Source of the DNA: Candidatus Wallbacteria bacterium
GTDB taxonomy: Bacteria; Muiribacteriota; UBA6191; JACPRK01
NCBI GenBank assembly: GCA_016213845.1
Contig: JACQZN010000015.1
Coordinates: forward strand, 99,117-163,116
Direction of reading: 5' to 3'
DNA length: 64,000 bases
Below are positions 1-8,470 of the stretch, one piece after another (positions within the stretch are counted from its first letter, which is position 1; every line of letters begins with the position of its first letter). A program made the position numbers and the translations under genes. Under the pieces are notes generated by a model, which did no database searches, was not told the DNA's origin, and was given only the letters and a program-made list of their open reading frames with translations.

Positions 1-2
1 CT

Positions 3-290
3 CAGAAGCTGGTGATCGCCGAGGTGAATGCTTTCTACGGCGGCTCTCCGCCGGCAGACCCTGCAAGGGCGGCCATGGCCGACATCCGAAGCGCAGCGTT
101 CCTGACCCATGACGACACGGGGTCGCTCAGGTTCGCGCACGCCGCGCTCGCGGAGTTCTTCCTGGCGCGCCGGCTGGCCGCCTGCGTGCGGGACGGAGCC
201 ACGGATGCACTGGAAGGACCGGCGCTCTCCGAGGGCGCCCGGCTCTTTCTGGCCAGCCTCGCCGAAGGCTCCGAGCCGGCGGAATCCTGA
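3..290 (+). CDS. C-terminal end of a NACHT/STAND-type NTPase-like protein (5' partial)
   Basis: The frame is open through the left edge, so only about 95 C-terminal residues are visible. The stretch RFAHAALAEFFLARRL resembles the 'F-H-x-S-F-x-E-Y-F-A-A-R' signature found after the ATPase core of NACHT/STAND proteins, where Phe/His/Glu/Phe/Ala/Arg positions are conserved. The ATPase domain and effector would lie upstream, outside the window. STAND proteins are signalling or defence ATPases; which one this is cannot be told from the tail. The stop is at 288-290, just before a sigma-54 promoter belonging to the next gene. Confidence 0.5.
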   Translation, partial: QKLVIAEVNAFYGGSPPADPARAAMADIRSAAFLTHDDTGSLRFAHAALAEFFLARRLAACVRDGATDALEGPALSEGARLFLASLAEGSEPAES

Positions 291-305
291 CGCATTCACG
301 GCGAC

Positions 306-320
306 TGGTACGCACATTGC
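306..320 (+). promoter_or_regulatory. sigma-54 (-24/-12) promoter
   Basis: TGGTACGCACATTGC has the GG-N10-GC spacing and differs from TGGCACG-N4-TTGC at one position. The predicted transcript start is about 332, upstream of the GTG at 381 but downstream of another in-frame GTG at 324. This supports 381 as the translation start of the multiheme cytochrome. Confidence 0.75.
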
Positions 321-380
321 GGAGTGCGTGACTCGAAGCCCGGCCCTCAGGGGGACGCCGGGGATTGGAGCCCACCCCAC

Positions 381-2024
381 GTGACAGAGAACAGGACCCC
401 GCCCCCTCGACAGGAAGAGACAGCTGCCCAGGCATCCCCGCTCCCCCCGGCTCCGGCCTCCGCGGACGCGGCCGGCAACGGCAGAAATCGAAGGCTGGAG
501 GCCTTCGTCTGGCTGGCGATCCGGCTGCTGCCATTTGCGCTGATCGTCGTGATCGCCATGATCCCGGTCAGCATCCATGCCACGTCCACTCCGGGATTCT
601 GCAATAGCTGCCACATCATGGAGCCTTACTACAACTCATGGAAGAACTCGGCCCACAAGGACGTCAACTGCGTGACGTGCCACCTGCCACCGGGCGTGGC
701 CGGGACCATCAAGGGCAAGTGGCAGGCGCTCTCGCAGCTGGCACGCTACGTGACGCGCACCTACGGTACACGGCCGTGGGCCGAGGTCATGGACGAGAAC
801 TGCACGGCCTGCCACAAGAAGGAGTCGCTGGCCAAGGTCATCACCAAGGGCAAGTTCAAGTTCGATCACCGGCCGCACATCAACGGCGCCGTTCGAGACA
901 AGAACCTCAAGTGCACGACGTGCCACACGCAGCTGGAGACCACTAGCCACATCGCGGTGGCCAAGCAGACCTGTTACCTCTGCCACTTCAAGCCGACGGC
1001 CTCCGGAGAACTTCCCAAGATGGCCGCCTGCACGACCTGCCACGACGCCCCGGACAAGAAGATCGAGTTCCAGGACGCGCCGATCGCCCACAAGGACCTT
1101 GTCGCCAGGGGCGTTCAGTGCCATTCGTGCCACTCCGGAGTGGTCGACGGCAACGGGCGGGTGCTGAAGATTCGCTGCCAGGGCTGCCACGCCGATCCCG
1201 AGATCTACAAGAAGATGTCGGAGGTCGAGACCGTCCACAAGGTCCACGTCAGCGGCAAGGGCGTCTACTGCCTGCGTTGCCACAACGAGATCAGCCATGA
1301 GCGCCGGGCGATGGACCTGGTGAGGTCCAGGGACGACTGCAGCGCATGCCACGTGCGGATGCACGACACCAACGCGGCGCTCTACGCGGGCAAGGTCGAC
1401 GGGAAGAACGACCCATCGCCGATGTTCAAATCCGGGATCGAGTGCCGGGCGTGCCACGAAGTCAAGAAGGGCGGCAATCCCGACGAAGCCTCCTGCCGGC
1501 GCTGCCACTCGGCCCGCATCGGGCGCTTCTTCAAGGAGTGGAAGGACACCCTGGCGGAAGGCCGTGAAGCTCTGAAGACCAACGTCCGTACCATCTGGGA
1601 GTCGGTGCCGGCGCGACCGCTGGCGACCGGCGTGCAGGAAGCGGTCAGCAAGGCCAACTGGGTGGCCAGCCAGCTCGAGAACGGCGCGGGTATCCATAAC
1701 GTGAAGCTGGCACGCAAGCTTCTGCTGGAAGCCAACGCGGGCCTCAAGAAGTCGGTGGAGTCGCTCGCGCCAACGCCTCCTTTGACGTCGATGGAGCTCG
1801 AGGCGCTCCCGGATCAGTCGGACACCAAGTGCGTCGACTGCCACTTCACGCTGGGCAAGGGGACGGTTCCCTGGCAAGGCCATCCGTTCTCGCACAAGCT
1901 GCACGTGGCCGATAACGGCATGCAGTGCTCGCAATGCCACAAGAGCGCCGAGGCCAACCACGGCAAGATGATCGCGACCGTGGAGGACTGCCAGGGCTGT
2001 CACGCCTTCCCGCCACAGAAGTGA
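381..2024 (+). CDS. Membrane-anchored 15-heme NapC/NirT-type multiheme cytochrome c
   Basis: Probably a periplasmic electron-transfer protein anchored to the inner membrane. A single membrane segment lies at about residues 42-64. It is followed by CNSCH, a NapC/NirT-like 'HIMEPYYNSWKNSAH' stretch and CVTCH. In all there are 15 CxxCH motifs, far more than the four of NapC. The first twelve are spread to about residue 395; then comes a heme-free helical insert of about 95 residues, then three more. I chose GTG 381, which has GGAG about 10 nt upstream, over GTG 324, because 324 lies upstream of the predicted sigma-54 transcript start. It precedes Rieske, cytochrome b and an 11-heme cytochrome, so it likely accepts quinol-derived electrons. 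Its terminal partner is not visible. Confidence 0.9.
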   Translation: MTENRTPPPRQEETAAQASPLPPAPASADAAGNGRNRRLEAFVWLAIRLLPFALIVVIAMIPVSIHATSTPGFCNSCHIMEPYYNSWKNSAHKDVNCVTCHLPPGVAGTIKGKWQALSQLARYVTRTYGTRPWAEVMDENCTACHKKESLAKVITKGKFKFDHRPHINGAVRDKNLKCTTCHTQLETTSHIAVAKQTCYLCHFKPTASGELPKMAACTTCHDAPDKKIEFQDAPIAHKDLVARGVQCHSCHSGVVDGNGRVLKIRCQGCHADPEIYKKMSEVETVHKVHVSGKGVYCLRCHNEISHERRAMDLVRSRDDCSACHVRMHDTNAALYAGKVDGKNDPSPMFKSGIECRACHEVKKGGNPDEASCRRCHSARIGRFFKEWKDTLAEGREALKTNVRTIWESVPARPLATGVQEAVSKANWVASQLENGAGIHNVKLARKLLLEANAGLKKSVESLAPTPPLTSMELEALPDQSDTKCVDCHFTLGKGTVPWQGHPFSHKLHVADNGMQCSQCHKSAEANHGKMIATVEDCQGCHAFPPQK

Positions 2025-2248
2025 GGGGTGAGGCTTGAGGCTTGAGGCTTGAGGAGTGAGGCTTGAGGCTTGAGGCGTGAGAGGCTGTGAATCCTTCCAA
2101 AGCTCCCCAGAACCGCTTGGGCTGAGCCCTTCGGCAAGAGCGAGCAAACGCTTTCAGGGAATTGGTTCACACCCTTTCACGCCTGTTCCCCACCCCCCTG
2201 AAGCCTGAGTCCTGATCCCTGACTCCTCAAGCCTCAAGCCTCACTCCT
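2022..2248. repeat. Pair of inverted period-7 repeat arrays (TTGAGGC family)
   Basis: From 2022 to about 2084 the sequence repeats GAGGCTT-like heptads, beginning on the TGA stop of the cytochrome. About 115 bp later (2198-2248) the reverse complement (GCCTCAA heptads) appears. The two arrays could pair into a long foldback. No other gene or clear promoter is seen in the 398-bp gap between 2025 and 2422. Confidence 0.85.
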
Positions 2249-2422
2249 GGCCGGGCGGACACGCGGGGGTGTCCGGAAGGGACTCGCAGGCCGGGACATT
2301 CGGTCCGAAGGGACTCGAAAAGGCGACTCGCGGTACCTCGAGCTTCGTGACGGGACTCACGAGATGGCGCATTGGAGCGGCTTGAGGGCGATCTGGCCTC
2401 CGGATTGCGTCACTCCGCACCC

Positions 2423-2872
2423 GTGAGCGACAACCCTACTGGCGGAGAGGGCGGCATCAAGCGCAAGGAGTTCCTCGACCTGGCGATCGCGGCGACCGCC
2501 GGATTGACCGCAGTCGGGATCAGCCTGCCGGCGCTGGCCTACGTCTGGCCGCCCGCGGAGGTCACGAAGCGGGCCGGGCAGCGCGTGAAGGTCGCTGAGC
2601 CCGGCGAGATCCCACCCGGCAAGGCCAAGGCGGTCCTCATGGACGGCAAGCCGGTGCTGGTGGTCAACGCTGGCGAGCGTCTCATCGCGCTGATGGCGGC
2701 TTGTCCGCACCTGGGCTGCGCGGTGAAGTGGAACGAAGCCGATTCCCGCATCTTCTGCCCCTGCCACGGGGCCACCTTCGACCTCCGCGGCAACGTGCTG
2801 AGCGGCCCCTCGCCGGCCCCTCTTTCCTCGGTTCCCGTGACGCAGGCAAAGGACGGTATCTACCTTGGCTGA
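2423..2872 (+). CDS. Rieske [2Fe-2S] protein
   Basis: A 149-residue Rieske subunit that takes one electron from quinol at the Qo site of a cytochrome b complex. One membrane anchor lies at about residues 15-35. The cluster ligands are CPHLGC (about residues 94-99) and CPCHG (about 113-117). The protein is short, close to bacterial b6f/bc types without large inserts. GTG 2423 is chosen; a TTG at 2372 would extend it by 17 poorly conserved residues. The stop falls immediately before the cytochrome b ATG, so the two are translationally linked. Confidence 0.93.
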   Translation: MSDNPTGGEGGIKRKEFLDLAIAATAGLTAVGISLPALAYVWPPAEVTKRAGQRVKVAEPGEIPPGKAKAVLMDGKPVLVVNAGERLIALMAACPHLGCAVKWNEADSRIFCPCHGATFDLRGNVLSGPSPAPLSSVPVTQAKDGIYLG

Positions 2873-2873
2873 G

Positions 2874-4070
2874 ATGGAATCGGACCAACCGAGCGTTCTC
2901 GAGATGCTCGCAGCCGATCCGGCCGATGGTCTCTGCAGGCGCACCACGAAGGCGCTGCTCCGGTTCGTCGAGGAGCGCACGCGTCTGCTGAGCCTGACCG
3001 TGTTCCTCTCGTCCAAGCCCGTTCCGTTCGATCTGAACTGGGCCTACACGCTCGGGTCGGTGTCGCTGTTTCTGTTCGTCAACCAGCTCGTGACGGGAGT
3101 GCTGCTGGCGCTCTACTACCGGCCTGCCGTATCGGAGGCCTACGAGAGCGTGCGCTTCATCGAGGAAGAGGTCACTTTCGGGTGGCTGGTCCGCCAGCTC
3201 CACGCCTGGGGCGCCAACCTGATGATCCTGGCGCTCTGCCTCCACATGGCGCGCGTCTGGTGGTACGGCTCTTACAAGAAGCCTCGAGAGCTGAACTGGC
3301 TCGTGGGCTTCTGCCTGTTTCTCCTCACGCTCACGTTCGGCTTCACCGGGTACCTCCTGCCGTGGGACCAGCTCTCCTACTGGGCCAGCAAGGTCGGCAC
3401 CGAGATCCCGGGAGCCGTCCCCGTCGTGGGGGCCTACATCCTGAAGGCGATGCGCGGGGGCGAGGAGATCACCGGGGCCACGCTCGGCCGCTTCTACGCC
3501 ATCCACACGCTGGTGCTCCCGGCCATCACGGTCTCGCTCGTCTTCATCCATCTGGCGATGATGCGCCTCCACGGGATCACCCCCCTGCCTGGCCGGGAGG
3601 ATAGCCGCAAGGTCCCCTTCTTCCCGCACCACGTGCTGAAGGACGCGGTCTCCATCTACTGCACGCTGGCGATCATCTACTTCCTGGTGGTGGTCTGCCC
3701 CTGGAAGCTCCACGAGAAAGCCGACCCGCTCGTGACGCCCGAAGGCGTCAAGCCCGAGTGGTACTTCCTCTGGACCTACCAGTACATCAAGTACTTCCCC
3801 CAGCAGATGGGAGCGGTCTCGGGGAAGGTCGTCGGCATACTCTCTTCGGGCCTCTTCTTCGCCTTGCTGGCGCTGTTCCCCTTCCTCGACCGCGGCGACG
3901 AACGCCGGCCCGCCAAGCGCAAGCTCATCCTCGGAGTCGGGTTCCTCGCGCTTGCCTTCGTGCTGGCCATGACGGTGCTCGGCTTCATCTGCGAGACCGA
4001 GCACACCATCCTCGGAACACACATCAAGTTCGACATCCTGGGCATCCCCGAGGTCGTGAAGAAGCCGTGA
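2874..4070 (+). CDS. b6-like cytochrome b with fused C-terminal subunit-IV-like part
   Basis: Integral membrane diheme quinol:electron acceptor subunit of about 398 residues. Heme ligands: in TM2 a His pair spaced H-x13-H (HAWGANL...LHM), and in TM4 a pair spaced H-x14-H (HTLVLPA...FIH). The x14 spacing is the cytochrome b6 hallmark, unlike x13 in mitochondrial-type cytochrome b. The Qo-site motif PEWY is present (KPEWYFLW), so the subunit-IV part is on the same chain. ATG 2874 is taken as start; a TTG at 2865 is also possible. No cytochrome c1 or f gene is present. The flanking multiheme cytochromes probably take that role. Confidence 0.93.
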   Translation: MESDQPSVLEMLAADPADGLCRRTTKALLRFVEERTRLLSLTVFLSSKPVPFDLNWAYTLGSVSLFLFVNQLVTGVLLALYYRPAVSEAYESVRFIEEEVTFGWLVRQLHAWGANLMILALCLHMARVWWYGSYKKPRELNWLVGFCLFLLTLTFGFTGYLLPWDQLSYWASKVGTEIPGAVPVVGAYILKAMRGGEEITGATLGRFYAIHTLVLPAITVSLVFIHLAMMRLHGITPLPGREDSRKVPFFPHHVLKDAVSIYCTLAIIYFLVVVCPWKLHEKADPLVTPEGVKPEWYFLWTYQYIKYFPQQMGAVSGKVVGILSSGLFFALLALFPFLDRGDERRPAKRKLILGVGFLALAFVLAMTVLGFICETEHTILGTHIKFDILGIPEVVKKP

Positions 4071-5560
4071 CCCCACTCGTGCGAAACACCACTCTGATGC
4101 TGTCGCTCGCACTGGCGACGGCGGCCGGCGCTGCCGCTCAGACGCCCGCGACGCCAGCCTCGACGACAACGGTATCGGCGGCACCGACCGCGGTGGCCAC
4201 TGCGGAGCTGGTGACCAAGCTCGGCTCGTGCGCCGAGTGCCACGAGAAGGAGACCTCTACCTTCCTCGGCTCCATTCACGGGATGAAGGGTGTCGCGTGC
4301 CACGATTGCCATGGTGGCGATCCGAACGAAATCGTCCAGGAAGACTCGATGTCACCGTCGAAGGGCTACGTGGGCCGGCCGGGCCGCGCCGACATCCCGG
4401 CCTTCTGCGCGAAGTGCCACGCAGACAAGAAGAAGATGGCACCGAGCGGATTGCCGACCAACCAGTACGAGCAGTACCGGGCCAGCTTCCACGGCAAGAA
4501 GGTGCTGGTCGAGGGCGACACGACGGCCGCGGTCTGTACGGACTGCCACGGAACCCACGACGTGCTTTCGAGCAAGGACCCGCGCGCCCGGACCCACCGC
4601 GCCAACGTGCCCGCAACTTGCGATCGCTGCCACGGCGACGATCTCAAGATGAACGTCTACGCCATCCCGACCGACCAGCACAAGAAGTGGAAGACCAGCT
4701 TCCACGGCAAGGCGGTGACGGAGAAGAAGGACCTGACGGCGGCCGTCTGCATTGACTGCCATGGCAAGCACGACATCGCCAATCCGGAGGACCCGCACAG
4801 CCGGGTCCATCACGCCAACGTCGTCAAGACCTGCTCACGATGTCACGCCGACGAGGCGCTCATGGAGCGGCACAACCTCTCCGCCCGCGCGCCCGCGGAC
4901 TACCTCGAGGGCGTCCACGGCATCGCGCTCTTCAAGAAGGGCAACACGGCCGCCCCGGTCTGCGTGACGTGCCACGGTAGCCACGGCGCGCTTCCACCCG
5001 GCGTCAAGAACGTGGCGATGGTCTGCGGCCGCTGCCACACCCGCAGCGAGGAGTTCTACAACCGCTCCATGCACCGCACCGTGAAGGGCTTCCGGGGCTG
5101 CATCGAGTGCCACGGCAACCACCGTATCGCGCAGCCCGGCTCGACGCTCTTCGTCAGCTCGTGCATCCGCTGCCATCCGGACGGCAGCCCCGCCAACCAG
5201 GCCGGCAAGGAGATCCGCGAATCGTTCGACAAGGCCTCCGAAAATCTGGACCTCGCCGCCCGGGAGCTGGAAGCCGCCCGCGGCTACGGCTTCGCCCTGA
5301 CGAAGCTGGAAGAAGCTCTCAAGGAAGGCAACCAGGCCAAGATCGAAGTCGTGCCCGCGCTGCACACGCTCGACAAGCGCGAGGCCGAGCACTTCCGCAC
5401 CAAGTCCCAGGAGACCCTGGAGCGCGTGCGCCACGGCGTCCAGGAGATCATCTTCCGCGTCCGCCTGCGCAGCGTCAGCCTGGGCGTCGTCCTCCTCGCC
5501 TTCCTCGGCGCCATCCTCCTCTTCCGCCTGCGCCTCGAGCGGCTGGAGCGCTCCGAGTAG
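4067..5560 (+). CDS. 11-heme tail-anchored multiheme cytochrome c
   Basis: The GTG start overlaps the cytochrome b stop (GTGA), so the two are translationally coupled. The 497-residue protein has an N-terminal signal peptide (to about AAAQ, residue 26), an Ala/Thr-rich linker and eleven CxxCH motifs. Internal repeats of 'AAVCxDCHGxHD ... CxRCH ... SFHGK' are visible. A heme-free helical region follows, then one hydrophobic segment near residues 472-489 with Arg/Glu after it. It is thus a periplasmic cytochrome held by a C-terminal anchor. In this operon it is the best candidate to replace cytochrome c1/f as electron exit from the Rieske/b complex. No catalytic enzyme family could be recognised. 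Confidence 0.9.
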   Translation: MTPLVRNTTLMLSLALATAAGAAAQTPATPASTTTVSAAPTAVATAELVTKLGSCAECHEKETSTFLGSIHGMKGVACHDCHGGDPNEIVQEDSMSPSKGYVGRPGRADIPAFCAKCHADKKKMAPSGLPTNQYEQYRASFHGKKVLVEGDTTAAVCTDCHGTHDVLSSKDPRARTHRANVPATCDRCHGDDLKMNVYAIPTDQHKKWKTSFHGKAVTEKKDLTAAVCIDCHGKHDIANPEDPHSRVHHANVVKTCSRCHADEALMERHNLSARAPADYLEGVHGIALFKKGNTAAPVCVTCHGSHGALPPGVKNVAMVCGRCHTRSEEFYNRSMHRTVKGFRGCIECHGNHRIAQPGSTLFVSSCIRCHPDGSPANQAGKEIRESFDKASENLDLAARELEAARGYGFALTKLEEALKEGNQAKIEVVPALHTLDKREAEHFRTKSQETLERVRHGVQEIIFRVRLRSVSLGVVLLAFLGAILLFRLRLERLERSE

Positions 5561-5617
5561 AAAACCGGGGACACACGACCTATTTTTTCAAAATAGGTCG
5601 TGTGTCCCCGGTTTTCT
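5559..5617. repeat. REP-type palindrome, left of the RAYT gene
   Basis: A perfect inverted repeat of 28-bp arms (5559-5586 and 5590-5617) with a 3-nt loop. The arms run from AGAAAACCGGGG through ACACACGACC to CTATTTT. It begins inside the TAG stop of the 11-heme cytochrome. Near-identical to the palindrome right of the transposase. It may also act as a terminator, since the centre is T-rich. Confidence 0.9.
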
Positions 5618-5690
5618 CGGGCTTCGGTTTGAGACGATTTCACCACATTGGAGTCCCGAGGAGTGGGGGGGCGAGCTATCATCCCGGGCC

Positions 5691-6377
5691 ATGGCTCGAA
5701 TGGCTCGTATCGTCATCCCGGGGGTACCTCATCACGTCGTCCAGCGGGGCAATCGCAGGCAACGCACCTTCTTCAGTTCCGGGGACAGACTTCTCTACCT
5801 GCAACTGCTGAAGCAGGGCGCACGGCAGTTCGGCGTAGATGTCTGGTCCTACTGCCTGATGGACAACCACGTGCATCTGGTTCTGGTTCCGCCGACGGAG
5901 AGCAGTCTCTCGGATTGCATGGGCTGGGTTCACTTCAACTACTCCCGCCGGGTCAACTCGCGCCAAGGCTGGACGGGCTTCCTCTGGCAGGGCCGTTACT
6001 TCAGCGCACCCGTCGGGGAGGACAAGGTGGCCGCCGTGGTGAGGTACGTCGAGCGAAACCCCGTGCGCGCAGGCATGGTCCCTCGGGCCGAGGACTTCGT
6101 ATGGTCCAGCGCTGCGGCCCGAGTGGGAGGTAAGCCGGACCCGCTCCTCTCACGCTGCTGTCTCACCGACGAGATTCGCGACTGGTCGAGCTTCCTGCAA
6201 TCCGAGGACTGCCGCCAGGCGAGCGCTGAGCTGCGAGCCCGCACGCGCACCGGTCGCCCCTTGGGCAGTCCCGAGTTCGTTGCCCAGCTCGAACTGCGCA
6301 CAGGCCGTCGCCTGCTTCCGTCCCCACCCGGCCGCCCCAAGAAAGGGAAAACCAGGGACACACGACCTATTTTTTAA
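5691..6377 (+). CDS. REP-associated tyrosine transposase (RAYT, Y1/HUH family)
   Basis: A single-strand DNA transposase of the IS200-like Y1 superfamily, 228 residues. The start MARxARIVIPGVPHHVVQRG is the usual RAYT opening. The HUH metal motif is DNHVHLVL (about residues 61-68). The catalytic tyrosine is most likely in RYVERNPVRAG. It is flanked by two near-identical palindromes (5559-5617 and 6347-6402), as expected of RAYTs, which are domesticated relatives linked to REP sequences rather than classical insertion sequences. The last nine codons and the TAA stop lie inside the right palindrome. It sits between two respiratory units and has no evident link to them. Confidence 0.92.
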   Translation: MARMARIVIPGVPHHVVQRGNRRQRTFFSSGDRLLYLQLLKQGARQFGVDVWSYCLMDNHVHLVLVPPTESSLSDCMGWVHFNYSRRVNSRQGWTGFLWQGRYFSAPVGEDKVAAVVRYVERNPVRAGMVPRAEDFVWSSAAARVGGKPDPLLSRCCLTDEIRDWSSFLQSEDCRQASAELRARTRTGRPLGSPEFVAQLELRTGRRLLPSPPGRPKKGKTRDTRPIF

Positions 6378-6402
6378 AATAGGTCGTGTGTCCCCGGTTT
6401 TC
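6347..6402. repeat. REP-type palindrome, right of the RAYT gene
   Basis: Arms of 27 bp (6347-6373 and 6376-6402) around a 2-nt centre, with one mismatch (A at 6354). Same sequence as the palindrome at 5559-5617. It supplies the end of the transposase reading frame and separates it from the convergent porin gene. Confidence 0.9.
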
Positions 6403-6413
6403 GAGTCTTGGCC

Positions 6414-7850
6414 TTAGAACTTGCGGGTGACTTCTGCGTAGAAGTAGGAGGCGTCGTCGCCGGCGGGGTAGATGGCGGTGACGGTGTTGCCGCCGAAGGC
6501 GCGGGCGGCGTAGAGCGTGAGGTTCGTGTCGGCGTCCCACTTGAAGTCGAGTGCGGCGTCGAGAACGTTGGCGAGCTCGGTGCTACCGCCGGAGGGGCGG
6601 CCGGCATAGCCGAAGGTCTCGCGCTGGAAGGCGCCGCCGCCCAGGTACCAGAGGTCGGCGGATTCGGCGAGGTCGAGCACGTGGTACTCGATGCGGGCGC
6701 CGGTCTTCTTGCTGGGCTTGAAGAGGAGCTGCGCGTAGAGGTCCTGCGTGTTCATCATGTTGTAGAAGGGGAAGCGAGCGTAGATGCGCGGCGTGGGGAG
6801 GACCTGGAAGAAGGTCTCGTGGCGGCCGTCAGCGGCGCTCGTGTCGCCGGAGCTGGCGGTGTAGCCGGCGCGCAGCCACGGGTCGTGCTTGCCGCCGAAG
6901 TGGTGGCCGACCTCGGCGTCGAAGGCCCAGGCCTCGTGCTCGAGGGAGCCCCAGTCGCCAGTCTGGAAGACGCCCCAGGCGAGCAGGTCGAAGTCGCCGG
7001 CCTTGCGCATCCAGTCGCCGCCGAAGGTGTAGATCTCGACCGGGGTGCGGTCGATGGTCCGCGCGGCCAGCGGGCGGTTATCGGACTTCAGCAGGGCGCG
7101 CTCGTCGGAGTAGCGCATCGCGAAGATGCGGCCGTCCTGGAGCTTGTCGCTGTCGCGGAAGGTGAGGCTCGTGTACTGGAGGTTGACGTCGTCGATCGGC
7201 TCGTTGGCGTCCAGGTCGAAGACGCCCTGGGTGGGGCGCGCGCCGACGACAGTGAAGAGCGTGTCGGGCCGGTCGATAGAGAACTGGGCGCCATCGAAGC
7301 TGCGGCCGACGTGCGTGAAGCCGAAGGTGCCGATCAGGCGGTGCCCGATGCGCTCCTTCTTGAGCCAGTCGAGCGTGGCGTCGCCGGTCAGGCACTCCAG
7401 CCCGTCGACGAACTCGAAGCGGCCGACCTTCATCTTGCGGCCCTCGCGGCCCTTCATGGTGACGTGGGCTTGCTTCAGCAACACGGAAAGATTCTGCCCG
7501 CCGTTGGCGGCGCGGTAGCTGCCGCCCTGGCCGAGCTGGCCCTGGGCGCCCGGAGCAACTGCGTCTTCCGGCAGCCCGAGCAGGGTCGGGATGGCGGCCT
7601 CCAGAGTCCAATCGTGCCTGGGTCCGGTCTTTGTGCCGGAGAGCCGGACGATGCTGCCGAAGAAGGTGTAGTCGTCTTCCTTGCCGGCACCTGGCGCGGC
7701 GGTGTCGAACCAGTCCCAGGCCTCGGCGCGAGCGCGCACGCTGCCATTGAAGACCCAGCCTTCGGGCTTCTTCTCGGCCGCGTCGGCGGCCAGGATCGGC
7801 GCAGCCAGCGCCAGAAAGAACAGAACCGGGATTGTCGTCTTGAACGACAT
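6414..7850 (-). CDS. Outer-membrane porin of the alginate-export (AlgE-like) barrel family
   Basis: 478 residues with a signal peptide (MSFKTTIPVLFFLALAAPILA), many alternating aromatic/hydrophobic strands, and a C-terminal Phe as in outer-membrane barrels. The pattern (SVRARAEAWDWF near the N terminus; repeated Y/F-rich strands) fits the alginate-export porin family; I cannot exclude another anion porin. It is the last gene of the nitrate operon, 92 bp after the NapB-like gene, with a strong AGGAGG ribosome site. Context suggests uptake of nitrate or another anion rather than alginate. It converges on the transposase gene. Confidence 0.75.
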   Translation of the reverse strand: MSFKTTIPVLFFLALAAPILAADAAEKKPEGWVFNGSVRARAEAWDWFDTAAPGAGKEDDYTFFGSIVRLSGTKTGPRHDWTLEAAIPTLLGLPEDAVAPGAQGQLGQGGSYRAANGGQNLSVLLKQAHVTMKGREGRKMKVGRFEFVDGLECLTGDATLDWLKKERIGHRLIGTFGFTHVGRSFDGAQFSIDRPDTLFTVVGARPTQGVFDLDANEPIDDVNLQYTSLTFRDSDKLQDGRIFAMRYSDERALLKSDNRPLAARTIDRTPVEIYTFGGDWMRKAGDFDLLAWGVFQTGDWGSLEHEAWAFDAEVGHHFGGKHDPWLRAGYTASSGDTSAADGRHETFFQVLPTPRIYARFPFYNMMNTQDLYAQLLFKPSKKTGARIEYHVLDLAESADLWYLGGGAFQRETFGYAGRPSGGSTELANVLDAALDFKWDADTNLTLYAARAFGGNTVTAIYPAGDDASYFYAEVTRKF

Positions 7851-7942
7851 GGCGACCTCCTGTCGGATTCCGGAACCTTATCGGCCGGAGATGATGTGGG
7901 ACTGGACCTGGAGAAAGGTCCGGCCGGCAGCGGTCGACCGCC

Positions 7943-8467
7943 CTACTGGACCTGCCTCTTGGCGTCGAGGGCGTGGCACTGCAGGCAGTTCGCCCTCTCA
8001 GGATGGCTGGTCCTTATAGCACTCGGGGTGCCTGGTCCGCCGTGACAAGAGACACAATTCTCGCGACCAAAGAGCGAATGTGGCACAACGGGCGGCGCGC
8101 CGGGATACTGCCGGTGTGCGCCTCGGGTCAGCCCCAGTCCGGCAAGGGAGTTGGGGATGTCCTCCTGGTCCTCGGAGGCGCGCGGGACGTGGCATTGCTG
8201 GCAGGCCTCCCAGGTGGCGTGAGGCGTGATGGGTGCGGGCCGCGCATACCCCACGTCCAGACCGGTCTGGTGGCACTTGAGGCAGGCCCTGGCGTCCATC
8301 GGATCGAACCAGTGGGGGATGGTCGGCGGAGCGCCCTCGTAGGCGCGTCCGGCCTGCCTGAGCGTCAGGAACTCCTCTCTCGGCTCTCCGCCGGCGGACG
8401 GTGCCAATAAAAGAGTCAAAAGACCCGCCAGAGCAACAGAGGATGAGGTAATTGATTTGGGAGCCAT
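7943..8467 (-). CDS. Tetraheme NapB-like periplasmic cytochrome (duplicated diheme module)
   Basis: A 174-residue exported cytochrome, starting 3 bp after the nitrate reductase stop. It has four CxxCH motifs (CLKCH, CQQCH, CVSCH, CLQCH). NapB, the small subunit of periplasmic nitrate reductase, has two hemes in a 'PPxxPH ... CxxCH ... H ... CxQCHV' frame. That frame occurs twice here: APPTIPH...CLKCH...PHATWEACQQCHVP, then APPVVPH...CVSCHG...SHPERANCLQCH. It therefore looks like a tandem NapB duplication. Role: passing electrons to the catalytic subunit from the octaheme/cytochrome b side. Confidence 0.85.
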   Translation of the reverse strand: MAPKSITSSSVALAGLLTLLLAPSAGGEPREEFLTLRQAGRAYEGAPPTIPHWFDPMDARACLKCHQTGLDVGYARPAPITPHATWEACQQCHVPRASEDQEDIPNSLAGLGLTRGAHRQYPGAPPVVPHSLFGRENCVSCHGGPGTPSAIRTSHPERANCLQCHALDAKRQVQ

Positions 8468-8470
8468 GGT

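Noticed and set aside
324..380. Upstream GTG start for the 15-heme cytochrome
   Set aside because: It lies before the predicted sigma-54 transcript start (about 332) and has no spaced ribosome site; GTG 381 fits better.
636..4184. Long minus-strand frames opposite the first cytochrome cluster
   Set aside because: They lie opposite well-supported multiheme and Rieske/b genes and show no domain-like composition.
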